This document shows, piece after piece, positions 1-10,950 of a stretch of DNA of 64,000 nt. Each line of letters starts with the position of its first letter. Positions within the stretch are counted from its first letter, which is position 1. A model generated the notes under the pieces. That model was not told where the DNA came from and did not search any database. It was given only the letters and a program-made list of their open reading frames with translations. Made by a program: the position numbers and the translations under genes. Source of the stretch: Anas platyrhynchos (taxonomy: Eukaryota > Chordata > Aves > Anseriformes > Anatidae); the NCBI RefSeq assembly GCF_047663525.1, contig NC_092600.1, forward strand, positions 1-64,000. The letters are read 5' to 3'.

Positions 1-687
1 ACCCTAACCCTAACCCTAACCCTAACCCTAACCCTAACCCTAACCCTAACCCTAACCCTAACCCTAACCCTAACCCTAACCCTAACCCTAACCCTAACCC
101 TAACCCTAACCCTAACCCTAACCCTAACCCTAACCCTAACCCTAACCCTAACCCTAACCCTAACCCTAACCCTAACCCTAACCCTAACCCTAACCCTAAC
201 CCTAACCCTAACCCTAACCCTAACCCTAACCCTAACCCTAACCCTAACCCTAACCCTAACCCTAACCCTAACCCTAACCCTAACCCTAACCCTAACCCTA
301 ACCCTAACCCTAACCCTAACCCTAACCCTAACCCTAACCCTAACCCTAACCCTAACCCTAACCCTAACCCTAACCCTAACCCTAACCCTAACCCTAACCC
401 TAACCCTAACCCTAACCCTAACCCTAACCCTAACCCTAACCCTAACCCTAACCCTAACCCTAACCCTAACCCTAACCCTAACCCTAACCCTAACCCTAAC
501 CCTAACCCTAACCCTAACCCTAACCCTAACCCTAACCCTAACCCTAACCCTAACCCTAACCCTAACCCTAACCCTAACCCTAACCCTAACCCTAACCCTA
601 ACCCTAACCCTAACCCTAACCCTAACCCTAACCCTAACCCTAACCCTAACCCTAACCCTAACCCTAACCCTAACCCTAACCCTAACC
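1..687. repeat. Telomere, perfect (CCCTAA)n
   Basis: About 114 uninterrupted copies of CCCTAA starting at base 1. The C-rich strand reads 5' to 3' into the chromosome, which is the orientation expected at a left chromosome end, so telomere-directed transcription (TERRA) would use the minus strand. The absence of variants until about 685 marks this as telomerase-maintained or recently exchanged sequence rather than an old interstitial tract. Confidence 0.97.
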
Positions 688-1146
688 CCTAACCCTAACC
701 CCTAACCCTAACCCCTAACCCTAACCCCTAACCCTAACCCCTAACCCTAACCCTAACCCTAACCCTAACCCTAACCCTAACCCTAACCCTAACCCTAACC
801 CTAACCCTAACCCTAACCCTAACCCTCTAACCCCCCAACCCTAACCCCCTAACCCTAACGGATCTAACCCTAACCCCCCAACCCTAATAGATCTAACCCT
901 AACCCTAACCCTAATCCTCTAACCCTAACCCCCAACCCTAAACCCCGACCCCCCAACCCTAACAGATCTAACCCTAACACTCTAACCCTAACCCCCCAAC
1001 CCCTAACCCCCCAAGTACCCAACCCCAACCCCCAAACCCCCTAACCCCCCAACCCCCTAACTCTCAACCCTAAACCCCCAACCCTAACCTCCGAACCCCA
1101 ACCCTAACCCCCTAACCCTAACGGATCTAACCCTAACCCTAACCCC
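688..1146. repeat. Variant and degenerate telomeric repeats, proximal telomere
   Basis: CCCTAA alternates with CCCCTAA (about 688-742), returns to CCCTAA (to about 824), then degrades into CCCCCAACCCTAA and CCCTAACGGATCTAACC variants. This is the usual proximal telomere zone where variant hexamers accumulate. No gene is seen. Confidence 0.9.
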
Positions 1147-1951
1147 ATGGACCCCCCTGGTGCGCCCCGCAAATGCGTCCCCCCGGCAACAGCACCCCGC
1201 AAATTGGTTCCCCCCTCATTTTGGTTCCCCCCGGTGCGCCCCACAAATGTGTCCCCCCGGAAACAAAACCCCGCACACTTGTTTCCCCCCTCCTTTTGGT
1301 TCCCCCCCCCCGGTGCGCCCCACAAATGTGTCCCCCCGGAAACAGCACCCCGCACACTTGGTTCCCCCCTCATTTTGGTTCCCCCCCCCTTCTACCCCCC
1401 CGTTGGGGTCCCCCCTAGCCCCATGGTCCCCCCCCCCGGTGCGCCCCGCAAATGCGTCCCCCCGGCAACCGCACCCCGCAAACTTGGTTCCCCCCCACCC
1501 TTGGGGTCCCCCCAAGCCCCATGGACCCCCGCCCCCTTGGTGCCCCCCCCCCAATTTGTCTCTCCCCCCGTCCTACCCGTGCCCGCAGCAGCCGCTCACA
1601 CTCTGCCAGCGCCTTCCGCACCCGATGCTGCATCTCGGCCAGGTGGAGGCAAGCGCTGGAGGGGGGGGAATAAATTGGGGGGGGTCAATTTGGGGGGGGT
1701 CTGGGGGCATTTTGGGGGTTGGGGGCGCATTTAGGGGGCGGAGGGGACTGGTTCTCACCTGTAGGACTCGGCGTCGAGCCCCCCCGGGGGCAGCTGCAGG
1801 GCCAGGATGCCTGCGGGGGTGCGGGGGGGGGCATGTCAGCACCCCCCAGACCGAAACCCCAAAACCGCTGCCGTTGACCCCAAAACCGCCGCCGTTGACC
1901 CCAAGGTGGCCGCTAGTGACGCCGGTAGGGCCACCGGGCGCCCCGCGGGCC
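1147..1951. repeat. GC-rich CpG island in subtelomeric repeat, copy 1
   Basis: A C-rich, CpG-bearing island between telomere-like stretches. Its left part holds four copies of a roughly 75-85 bp unit built on GGTGCGCCCC..CAAATG..TCCCCCCGG..AAC, starting near 1158, 1230, 1309 and 1437. Its right part holds two exon-like segments on the minus strand. The words flanking the island on both sides match (AAGTACCCAACCCCAACCCC near 1,013 and 1,953). Long open frames occur in all three plus frames, so they reflect repeat composition rather than coding. The minus strand has dense G-runs with quadruplex potential. Confidence 0.8.
1577..1810 (-). pseudogene. Two-exon fragment of an unidentified gene, copy 1
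   Basis: On the minus strand, exon A is 1810-1759 (52 nt), with acceptor CCCCGCAG and donor CAG|GTGAG. Exon B is 1655-1577 (79 nt), with acceptor CCTCCAG and donor CGG|GTAGG. The phases fit: exon A ends with two bases of a codon and exon B supplies the third, giving 43 uninterrupted codons. The predicted peptide begins ILALQLPPGG and ends ALAECERLLRAR; the second part is a charged, Leu-rich helix. The roughly 100-bp G-rich intron is typical of avian GC-rich microchromosome genes. I do not recognise the parent gene. Only two exons are present, so this is a captured fragment. Confidence 0.55.
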
Positions 1952-4236
1952 ACAAGTACCCAACCCCAACCCCCAAACCCCCTAACCCTAACCCCCCAAC
2001 CCTAACCCCCGACCCCCCAACCGATCTAACCCTAACCCTAACCCTCTAACCCTAACCCCCCAACCCTAACCCCCTAACCCTAACGGATCTAACCCTAACC
2101 CCCCAACCCTAACAGATCTAACCCTAATCCTCTAACCCTAACCCCCCATCCTAACCCCCCAAGTACCCAACCCCAACCCCCAAACACCCTAACCCTAACC
2201 CCCCAACCCCCTAACCCCCAACCCTAACCCCCTAACCCTAACGGATCTAACCCTAATCCTCTAACCCCCTAACCCTAACGGATCTAAGCCTAACCCTCTA
2301 ACCCTAACCCCCCCAACCCCCTAACCCCCCAACCCTAACGGATCTAACCCTAACCCTCTAACCCTAACGCCCAAACCCCCTAACCCTAACGGATCTAAGC
2401 CTAACCCTAACCCCCCAACCCTAACCCCCGACTACCCAACCATAACCCCCTAACCCTAATGGATCTAACCCTAACTCTAACCCCCCAACCCCCTAACCCC
2501 CCAACCCTAAACCCCCAACCCTAACGGATCTAACCCTAACCCCCCAACCCTAACGGATCTAACCCTAACCCTAATCCTCTAACCCTAACCCCCAAACCCC
2601 TAACCCCCCAAGTACCCAACCCCAACCCCCTAACCCTAACCCCCCAACACCCTAACCCCCGACCCCCCAACCCTAACCCCCTAACCCTAACGGATGTAAC
2701 CCTAACCCTCTAACCCCCTAAACCCCAACCCCCCAACCCTAACCCCCTAACCCTAACGGATCTAACCCTAACCCCCGACCCCCCAACCCTAACCCCCCAA
2801 ACCTAACGGATCTAACCCCAACTCTAACCCTAACCCCCTAACCCTCTAACCCCCCAACCCTAACCCCCTAACCCTAACGGATCTAACCCTAACCCCCCAA
2901 CCCTAACAGATCTAACCCTAATCCTCTAACCCTAACCCCCCATCCTAACCCCCAAGTACCCAACCCCAACCCCCAAACCCCCTAACCCTAACCCCCCAAC
3001 CCCCTAACCCCCAACCCTAAACCCCCAACCCTAACGGATCTAACCCTAACCCTCTAACCCTAACGCCCAAACCCCCTAACCCCCTAACCCTAACGGATCT
3101 AAGCCTAACCCTAACCCCCCAACCCTAACCCCCGACTCCCCAACCATAACCCCCTAACTCTAATCCCCCAAACCCCCAACCCTAACCCCCTAACCCTAAC
3201 GGATCTAAGCCTAACCCTAACCCCCCAACCCTAACCCCCGACTCCCCAACCATAACCCCCTAACCCTAATGGATCTAACCCTAACCCTAACCCCCCAACC
3301 CCCCAACCCTAACCCCCTAACCCTAACGGATCTAACCCTAACCCTCTAACCCTAACCCCCCAACCCCCTAACCCCCCAACCCTAACGAATCTAACCCTAA
3401 CCCCCCAACCCTAATAGATCTAACCCTAACCCTAATCCTCTAACCCTAACCCCCTAACCCCCCAAGTACCCAACCCCAACCCCCAAACCCCCTAACCCTA
3501 AGCCCCCAACCCCCCAACCCTAAACCCCCAACCCTAACGGATCTAACCCTAACCCTAACCCTCTAACCCTAACCCCCTAACCCTCTAACCCCCCAACCCT
3601 AACCCCCTAACCCTAACGGATCTAACCCTAACCCCCCAACCCTAATTGATCTAACCCTAACCCTAATCCTCTAACCCTAACCCCCCAAGCCCTAACCCCC
3701 AACCCTAACCCCGAACCCCAACCCTAACCCCCTAACCCTAACGGATCTAACCCTAACCCCCCAACCCTAACAGATCTAACCCTAATCCTCTAACCCTAAC
3801 CCCCCATCCTAACCCCCCCAACACCTAACCCCAACCCCCAAACCCCCTAACCCTAACCCCCCAACCCCCTAACCCCCAACCCTAACGGATCTAACCCTAA
3901 TCCTCTAACCCTAACGCCCAAACCCCCTAACCCCCTAACCCTAACGGATCTAAGCCTAACCCTAACCCTCTATCCATAACCCCCCCAACCCCCTAACCCC
4001 CCAACCCTAACGGATCTAACCCTAACCCCCCAACCCTAATAGATCTAACCCTAACCCTAATCCTCTAACCCTAACCCCCCAACCCCTAACCCCCCAAGTA
4101 CCCAACCCCAACCCCCAAACCCCCTAACCCTAACCCCCCAACCCCCTAACCCCCCAACCCTAAACCCCCAACCCTAACCCCCGAACCCCAACCCTAACCC
4201 CCTAACCCTAACGGATCTAACCCTAACCCTAACCCC

Positions 4237-5126
4237 ATGGACCCCCCTGGTGCGCCCCGCAAATGCGTCCCCCCGGCAACAGCACCCCGCAAACTTGGTT
4301 CCCCCCTCACTTTGGTTCCCCCCGGTGCGCCCCACAAATGTGTCCCCCCGGAAACAAAACCCCGCACACTTGGTTCCCGTGTCCTTTTGGTTCCCCCCCC
4401 CCCCGGTGCGCCCCACAAATGTGTCCCCCCGGAAACAAAACCCCGCACACTTGGTTCCCCCCTCCTTTTGGTTCCCCCCCCCCCCCCGGTGCGCCCCACA
4501 AATGTGTCCCCCCGGAAACAGCACCCCGCACACTTGGTTCCCCCCTCATTTTGGTTCCCCCCCCTTCCACCCCCCCGTTGGGGTCCCCCCTAGCCCCATG
4601 GTCCCCCCCCCCGGTGCGCCCCGCAAATGCTTCCCCCCGGCAATCGCACCCCGCAAACTTGGTTCCCCCCCACCCTTGGGGTCCCCCCAAGCCCCATGGA
4701 CCCCCGCCCCCTTGGTGCCCCCCCCCCAATTTGTCTCTCCCCCCGTCCTACCCGTGCCCGCAGCAGCCGCTCACACTCTGCCAGCGCCTTCCGCACCCGA
4801 TGCTGCATCTCGGCCAGGTGGAGGCAAGCGCTGGAGGGGGGGGAATAAATTGGGGGGGGTCAATTTGGGGGGGGTCTGGGGGCATTTTGGGGGTTGGGGG
4901 CGCATTTAGGGGGCGGAGGGGACTGGTTCTCACCTGTAGGACTCGGCGTCGAGCCCCCCCGGGGGCAGCTGCAGGGCCAGGATGCCTGCGGGGGTGCGGG
5001 GGGGGGCATGTCAGCACCCCCCAGACCGAAACCCCAAAACCGCTGCCGTTGACCCCAAAACCGCCGCCGTTGACCCCAAGGTGGCCGCTAGTGACGCCGG
5101 TAGGGCCACCGGGCGCCCCGCGGGCC
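4237..5126. repeat. GC-rich CpG island in subtelomeric repeat, copy 2
   Basis: Near-identical to the island at 1,147, but with five rather than four copies of the 75-85 bp GGTGCGCCCC unit (near 4248, 4323, 4405, 4487 and 4611). The right-hand exon-bearing part is unchanged apart from point differences. Confidence 0.8.
4752..4985 (-). pseudogene. Two-exon fragment of an unidentified gene, copy 2
   Basis: Same exon pair as at 1577-1810: exon A 4985-4934 and exon B 4830-4752 on the minus strand, with identical splice sites and an open 43-codon reading frame. The identity of the exons and intron shows that the island was duplicated as a unit. Confidence 0.55.
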
Positions 5127-6601
5127 ACAAGTACCCAACCCCAACCCCCAAACCCCCTAACCCTAACCCCCCAACCCTAACCCCCGACCCCCCAACCGAT
5201 CTAACCCTAACCCTAACCCTCTAACCCTAACCCCCCAACCCTAACCCCCTAACCCTATCGGATCTAACCCTAACCCCCCAACCCTAACAGATCTAACCCT
5301 AATCCTCTAACCCTAACCCCCCATCCTAACCCCCCAAGTACCCAACCCCAACCCCCAAACCCCCTAACCCTAACCCCCCAACCCCCTAACCCCCAACCCT
5401 AACCCCCTAACCCTAACGGATCTAACCCTAATCCTCTAACCCCCTAACCCTAACGGATCTAACCCTAACCCTCTAACCCTAACCCCCCCAACCCCCTAAC
5501 CCCCCAACCCTAACGGATCTAACCCTAACCCTCTAACCCTAACGCCCAAACCCCCTAACCCTAACGGATCTAAGCCTAACCCTAACCCCCCAACCCTAAC
5601 CCCCGACTCCCCAACCATAACCCCCTAACCCTAATGGATCTAACCCTAACCCTAACCCCCCAACCCCCCAACCCTAACCCCCTAACCCTAACGGATCTAA
5701 CCCTAACCCTCTAACCCTAACCCCCCAACCCCCTAACCCCCCAACCCTAACGGATCTAACCCTAACCCCCCAACCCTAATAGATCTAACCCTAACCCTAA
5801 TCCTCTAACCCTAACCCCCTAACCCCCCAAGTACCCAACCCCAACCCCCAAACCCCCTAACCCTAAGCCCCCAACCCCCCAACCCTAAACCCCCAACCCT
5901 AACGGATCTAACCCTAACCCTAACCCTCTAACCCTAACCCCCTAACCCTCTAACCCCCCAACCCTAACCCCCTAACCCTAACGGATCTAACCCTAACCCC
6001 CCAACCCTAATTGATCTAACCCTAACCCTAATCCTCTAACCCTAACCCCCCAAGCCCTAACCCCCAACCCTAACCCCGAACCCCAACCCTAACCCCCTAA
6101 CCCTAACGGATCTAACCCTAACCCCCCAACCCTAACAGATCTAACCCTAATCCTCTAACCCTAACCCCCCATCCTAACCCCCCCAACACCTAACCCCAAC
6201 CCCCAAACCCCCTAACCCTAACCCCCCAACCCCCTAACCCCCAACCCTAACGGATCTAACCCTAATCCTCTAACCCTAACGCCCAAACCCCCTAACCCCC
6301 TAACCCTAACGGATCTAAGCCTAACCCTAACCCTCTATCCATAACCCCCCCAACCCCCTAACCCCCCAACCCTAACGGATCTAACCCTAACCCCCCAACC
6401 CTAATAGATCTAACCCTAACCCTAATCCTCTAACCCTAACCCCCCAACCCCTAACCCCCCAAGTACCCAACCCCAACCCCCAAACCCCCTAACCCTAACC
6501 CCCCAACCCCCTAACCCCCCAACCCTAAACCCCCAACCCTAACCCCCGAACCCCAACCCTAACCCCCTAACCCTAACGGATCTAACCCTAACCCTAACCC
6601 C

Positions 6602-7476
6602 ATGGACCCCCCTGGTGCGCCCCGCAAATGCGTCCCCCCGGCAACAGCACCCCGCAAACTTGGTTCCCCCCTCATTTTGGTTCCCCCCGGTGCGCCCCAC
6701 AAATGTGTCCCCCCGGAAACAAAACCCCGCACACTTGGTTCCCGTGTCCTTTTGGTTCCCCCCCCCCCCCCGGTGCGCCCCACAAATGTGTCCCCCCGGA
6801 AACAAAACCCCGCACACTTGTTTCCCCCCTCCTTTTGGTTCCCCCCCCCCCCCCCGGTGCGCCCCACAAATGTGTCCCCCCGGAAACAGCACCCCGCACA
6901 CTTGGTTCCCCCCTCATTTTGGTTCCCCCCCCTTCCACCCCCCCGTTGGGGTCCCCCCTAGCCCCATGGTCCCCCCCCCCGGTGCGCCCCGCAAATGCTT
7001 CCCCCCGGCAATCGCACCCCGCAAACTTGGTTCCCCCCCACCCTTGGGGTCCCCCCAAGCCCCATGGACCCCCGCCCCCTTGGTGCCCCCCCCCCAATTT
7101 GTCTCTCCCCCCGTCCTACCCGTGCCCGCAGCAGCCGCTCACACTCTGCCAGCGCCTTCTGCACCCGATGCTGCATCTCGGCCAGGTGGAGGCAAGCGCT
7201 GGAGGGGGGGGAATAAATTGGGGGGGGTCAATTTGGGGGGGGTCTGGGGGCGCATTTAGGGGGCGGAGGGGACTGGTTCTCACCTGTAGGACTCGGCGTC
7301 GAGCCCCCCCGGGGGCAGCTGCAGGGCCAGGATGCCTGCGGGGGTGCGGGGGGGGGCATGTCAGCACCCCCCAGACCGAAACCCCAAAACCGCTGCCGTT
7401 GACCCCAAAACCGCCGCCGTTGACCCCAAGGTGGCCGCTAGTGACGCCGGTAGGGCCACCGGGCGCCCCGCGGGCC
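6602..7476. repeat. GC-rich CpG island in subtelomeric repeat, copy 3
   Basis: Third copy, with five GGTGCGCCCC units (near 6613, 6688, 6770, 6856 and 6980) as in copy 2. It lacks 18 bp in the G-rich intron between the exon-like segments. Shared variants with copy 2 (for example GCTTCC for GCGTCC in the last unit) make copies 2 and 3 the closest pair. Confidence 0.8.
7120..7335 (-). pseudogene. Two-exon fragment of an unidentified gene, copy 3
   Basis: Exon A is 7335-7284 and exon B 7198-7120 on the minus strand. Splice sites and frame are retained. One base change turns a CGG codon into CAG (Arg to Gln) in exon B, and the intron is 18 bp shorter than in copies 1 and 2. Confidence 0.55.
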
Positions 7477-8344
7477 ACAAGTACCCAACCCCAACCCCCA
7501 AACCCCCTAACCCTAACCCCCCAACCCTAACCCCCGACCCCCCAACCGATCTAACCCTAACCCTAACCCTCTAACCCTAACCCCCCAACCCTAACCCCCT
7601 AACCCTAACGGATCTAACCCTAACCCCCCAACCCTAACAGATCTAACCCTAATCCTCTAACCCTAACCCCCCATCCTAACCCCCCAAGTACCCAACCCCA
7701 ACCCCCAAACCCCCTAACCCTAACCCCCCAACCCCCTAACCCCCAACCCTAACCCCCTAACCCTAACGGATCTAACCCTAATCCTCTAACCCCCTAACCC
7801 TAACGGATCTAACCCTAACCCTAACCCTCTAACCCTAACCCCCCCAACCCCCTAACCCCCCAACCCTAACGGATCTAACCCTAACCCTCTAACCCTAACG
7901 CCCAAACCCCCTAACCCTAACGGATCTAAGCCTAACCCTAACCCCCCAACCCTAACCCCCGACTCCCCAACCATAACCCCCTAACCCTAATGGATCTAAC
8001 CCTAACTCTAACCCCCCAACCCCCTAACCCCCCAACCCTAAACCCCCAACCCTAACCCCCGACCCCCCAACCCTAACGGATCTAACCCTAACCCTAATCC
8101 TCTAACCCTAACCCCCAAACCCCTAACCCCCCAAGTACCCAACCCCAACCCCCTAACCCTAACCCCCCAACACCCTAACCCCCGACCCCCCAACCCTAAC
8201 CCCCTAACCCTAACGGATGTAACCCTAACCCTCTAACCCCCGACCCCCCAACCCTAACCCCCCAAACCTAACGGATCTAACCCCAACTCTAACCCTAACC
8301 CCCCTAACCCCTGACCCCCCAACCCCCCTTACCCCCAACCCCCA

Positions 8345-8935
8345 CCCGGCATGCTCTGGGCACCAAACATGGCCTCCTGGAAGCCCGGTGCCGGAAAACT
8401 ACGCCTACCAGCATTCCCCAGACAGCTGGCTTGACCCATCACAGGCCCAGTGTTCGAGAACTACATTTACCAGCACTCACTGGAACCCAAGCACTTACCG
8501 CCCTTTCAAAAAAGCCTCAAGCCCTAACACTAAAAAACTTCGAAACCCCTACAGGCCTAATCCAAACTGTTTACCACACTAAACCCCTGAAGTCCTATGC
8601 CTAAAAGCCCTTAGGGCACTTAGGACGCTCAAAACCCAAACCCAAAGCAATAGGATTCTCAAAGCCCTAAACAACAAAATTAGGACGCTTAAAGCCGTAA
8701 CCCCAAAATTAAGATGCTCAAAACACAAAGCCAACCCAAAACACTAGGATGCTCAAAACCCTCACTCAAAACATCAGGACGCTCAAAACTCTAACCCAAA
8801 AATTAAGATGCTTAACACCCAAAGCCCTAACACAAAACATTAGGACGCTCAACACCGTAACCCAAAAAATTAGGACGCTCGAAACTCTAACCCTGGAGAA
8901 CCTAACCTGAAAAAAAAAAAAAAAAAAAAGAAAAA
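8345..8935. repeat. Subtelomeric junction module, distal copy
   Basis: Sequence starting CATGCTCTGGGCACCAAACA continues through a GAACTACATTTACCAGCACT segment into AT-richer degenerate telomere-like text, with CGAAACCCCTACAGGCCTAA and repeats of TTAGGACGCTCAAAACCC. The same series, in the same order and orientation, occurs at 26,876-27,230. From about 8,600 it becomes a loose 30-37 bp minisatellite on (T)TAGGACGCTCAAAACCCTAACCC, ending in poly-A at 8,909. Confidence 0.75.
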
Positions 8936-9248
8936 AGGATCTTAACACACTAACCCTAAATAACTGACCAAAAATAAAACCCTAGGACCCTAACCCTAAA
9001 AAACATAGCAACACTCCATCCCAAAAAAAACTCTAAAACCCTAACACGCTAACCCTGAAACCCTTAAAACCCTGTTAAAACTCCAACCCAGTTATACACC
9101 AGTTGCCTCCCTTAAAGGATACAGAGTAGCTCTCTCAAATACGGCAGTCCTACTTCTCATGAACGCAGCCGGAGGTCGGTCTCATTCTGGTGCTCATGGT
9201 GGTGGAAGCAGGGGCAACGGTGGTACTGCTGGAGATACCACAGCCACC
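8936..9248. other. Short unique spacer, no gene seen
   Basis: Mixed degenerate CCCTAA-like words to about 9,090, then ordinary sequence with no reading frame or site I can support, up to the left edge of the LTR. Confidence 0.5.
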
Positions 9249-9947
9249 TGTGGTGGTTTTACCGTGCTGGGCAGCTAAACCCCACAACCGCTCTCTCACT
9301 CCCCCTCCTTTAGATGAGGAGGGGGAGAAGTAAAGCAAAGAACAACTCACGGGTTGAGATAAGGATAATTTAATTAAAGGGAAATAACTATAATAATTAA
9401 ATAAAGACTACCATGAACTAAACAATTTAACTAAGGGGAAATAAAAAGGGAAAGGGGAAAAGGGAGGAGAAAAGGGAAAATAAAAAGAAGGGACGAAAAC
9501 AAACAAACAAAATAAATGAAAGCTATATGGAAGTGTAGAGGAAATAAATTACTCTCTACTTCCCACAAATGAGCGATGATTGACCACGTCCTTGAAGCAA
9601 GGCCTCAACGCACGCAGCCGGTGTTCGAGAGGAGGACCGACGTCTTCTCAACGAGAGCCCACCCCTCCCCTCTTCTTCCTGTTTCCACCTTTTATTGCTG
9701 AGTGTGACATCGCATGGTATGGAATATCCCTTGGATTGGTTTAGGTCAGCTGCCCTAGTGATGTTTCTCTCCTCGCTTTTTGCCCATCCCCTAGGAGGGT
9801 TAGAGAAAGGCCCAGTACTGTGTCTACTGCTGAGCAGCAGTGGCACAACACTGGTGTGATAACACTGCTGTTCCAGCTACAAGTACAGAGTACGGCACTG
9901 TATGGGCTGCTGCCGGGAAAGTTAACGTTCCAGCCAGACCCAGTACA
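9249..9947 (-). mobile_element. Solo LTR of an avian ERVL-like retrovirus (distal)
   Basis: About 700 bp bounded by TG and CA, and flanked by near-identical short repeats (CCACC before, CCACT after) consistent with a 5-bp target-site duplication. It shares landmarks with the better preserved LTR at 42,502: a GGTTTTACC..GGCAGCTAA(A)CCCCACA start on the plus strand, the CACTCCCCCTCC segment, the ACTCACGGGTTGAGATAA segment and an AT-rich run, and the GTTAACGTTCCAGCCAGACC end. Sense is the minus strand, by analogy with the other LTR. No internal retroviral genes adjoin it. Confidence 0.7.
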
Positions 9948-10033
9948 CCACTGGAGGTGGATTGTTAGGATATGGAGATGGTAGGTTATCCAACGGCTCC
10001 CGTTTATTATCTTTTTATTTTTCCCGTTCTTCT

Positions 10034-10402
10034 TCAAAATTTCTTACCTGCTTTTAGTGTAAATATTAAGGCTGTAAAAGGACATGAAGTCCTCCTGATC
10101 CGTAATCCTGCATAATCACTTTCGTCCCGGCAAAAAGGTTCCTTCGAATTAACATGTGTATTTAAGGCCTGACAAATACAGTCTTCAAAGGATCTAAAAA
10201 CGGGCCGAAAGACATGCGGTCTTAAAGGCTCCTTTGGCCATTCTATCACACAATACTGGACCCTTTTTTATTTACTTTTTACATTTCTGGGGCCTCTCTC
10301 ATTCCAGTTTCTAACCGTTATTCCTAATGGACTTTCTGGTGGTATGTCTGCTAATTTGCTCCCTTTCTTCTGGTCCCTGGTCTTTGGTTTTGTCTCACCC
10401 AT
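10034..10402 (-). pseudogene. Decayed endogenous retrovirus gag (matrix-region) fragment
   Basis: On the minus strand an ATG at 10,402 opens a frame that continues to 10,034 with one internal TAA near 10,272. Composition and the Trp-Pro-containing segment after the stop resemble the N-terminal matrix part of gammaretrovirus-like avian ERV gag proteins. It is truncated at the 3' side and no pol or env follows, so it cannot encode a working protein. Assignment is by resemblance only; the family is not certain. Confidence 0.45.
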
Positions 10403-10950
10403 CTAGGAATGTTACTGTGGCAATTCCCACAGCCCTTGGTTACCTTAATAAGAGTGTCTTAAAGAGGATTTAAGATCTATCACCCACCCACAAATCCTAT
10501 AGGAATCCCTTCGGTCCTTCACCGGCCAAGTCCCTCGCGGGAGATTGGAACCGTGGTAAAGAAAACCTCCACAATCGCTTCGGAACTAAATTCCGTCTCA
10601 GTCACACTCTTACACACACAGGCAACCGGAACCCATCCAACAGAACAGTATAGGCTTTAAACACTTACGACTCTGTTGTCTTCATTCAGATCTTCACACG
10701 CAGAATTACAGGCAAAATATAGTGCTGCTGCCAGCAAGGGAGCTGAAAAAAAATCAAAACCTTAGCTTACCTTTATTCAGGTTCGAGACGCTATTAGTCC
10801 CGACCAGACTCAAACAGCAGCCACCAAATGCTGGGGCGCCTCTCCTAGATCAAATAAGAATTCAGGAACCAAAGCCCTCCCGGACAAGCACCCTGGTGTC
10901 ATATACGACTGGGTCCCAAATTGGATTGCAATTAAATTTTACAGTTTATT
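10403..10950. other. Probable retroviral leader remnant and unique sequence
   Basis: The stretch lies upstream, in the minus sense, of the gag-like fragment and probably includes degraded leader or LTR sequence, but I cannot place PBS or LTR edges. No intact gene is seen. Confidence 0.3.

Larger units (their letters stand above)
1011..8320. repeat. Subtelomeric higher-order repeat of degenerate telomere motifs, three units
   Basis: Telomere-like words (CCCTAACCCC, CCCCCAACCC) are punctuated every 40-150 bp by GGATCT or AGATCT, as in CCCTAACGGATCTAACC. The order of variants repeats at kilobase scale: a block with the GC-rich island starts near 1,100, 4,190 and 6,555. Unit lengths are therefore about 3.1 and 2.4 kb, plus a truncated third unit ending near 8,320. 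Units 1 and 2 differ by internal deletion. This indicates tandem amplification of a composite unit at the chromosome end. Confidence 0.85.

Noticed and set aside
1147-2005. Long Pro-rich open frames (up to 305 codons) in all three plus frames of the GC islands
   Set aside because: They are open in several frames at once and follow the tandem unit; stop codons are rare because of C-richness. No coding signal.
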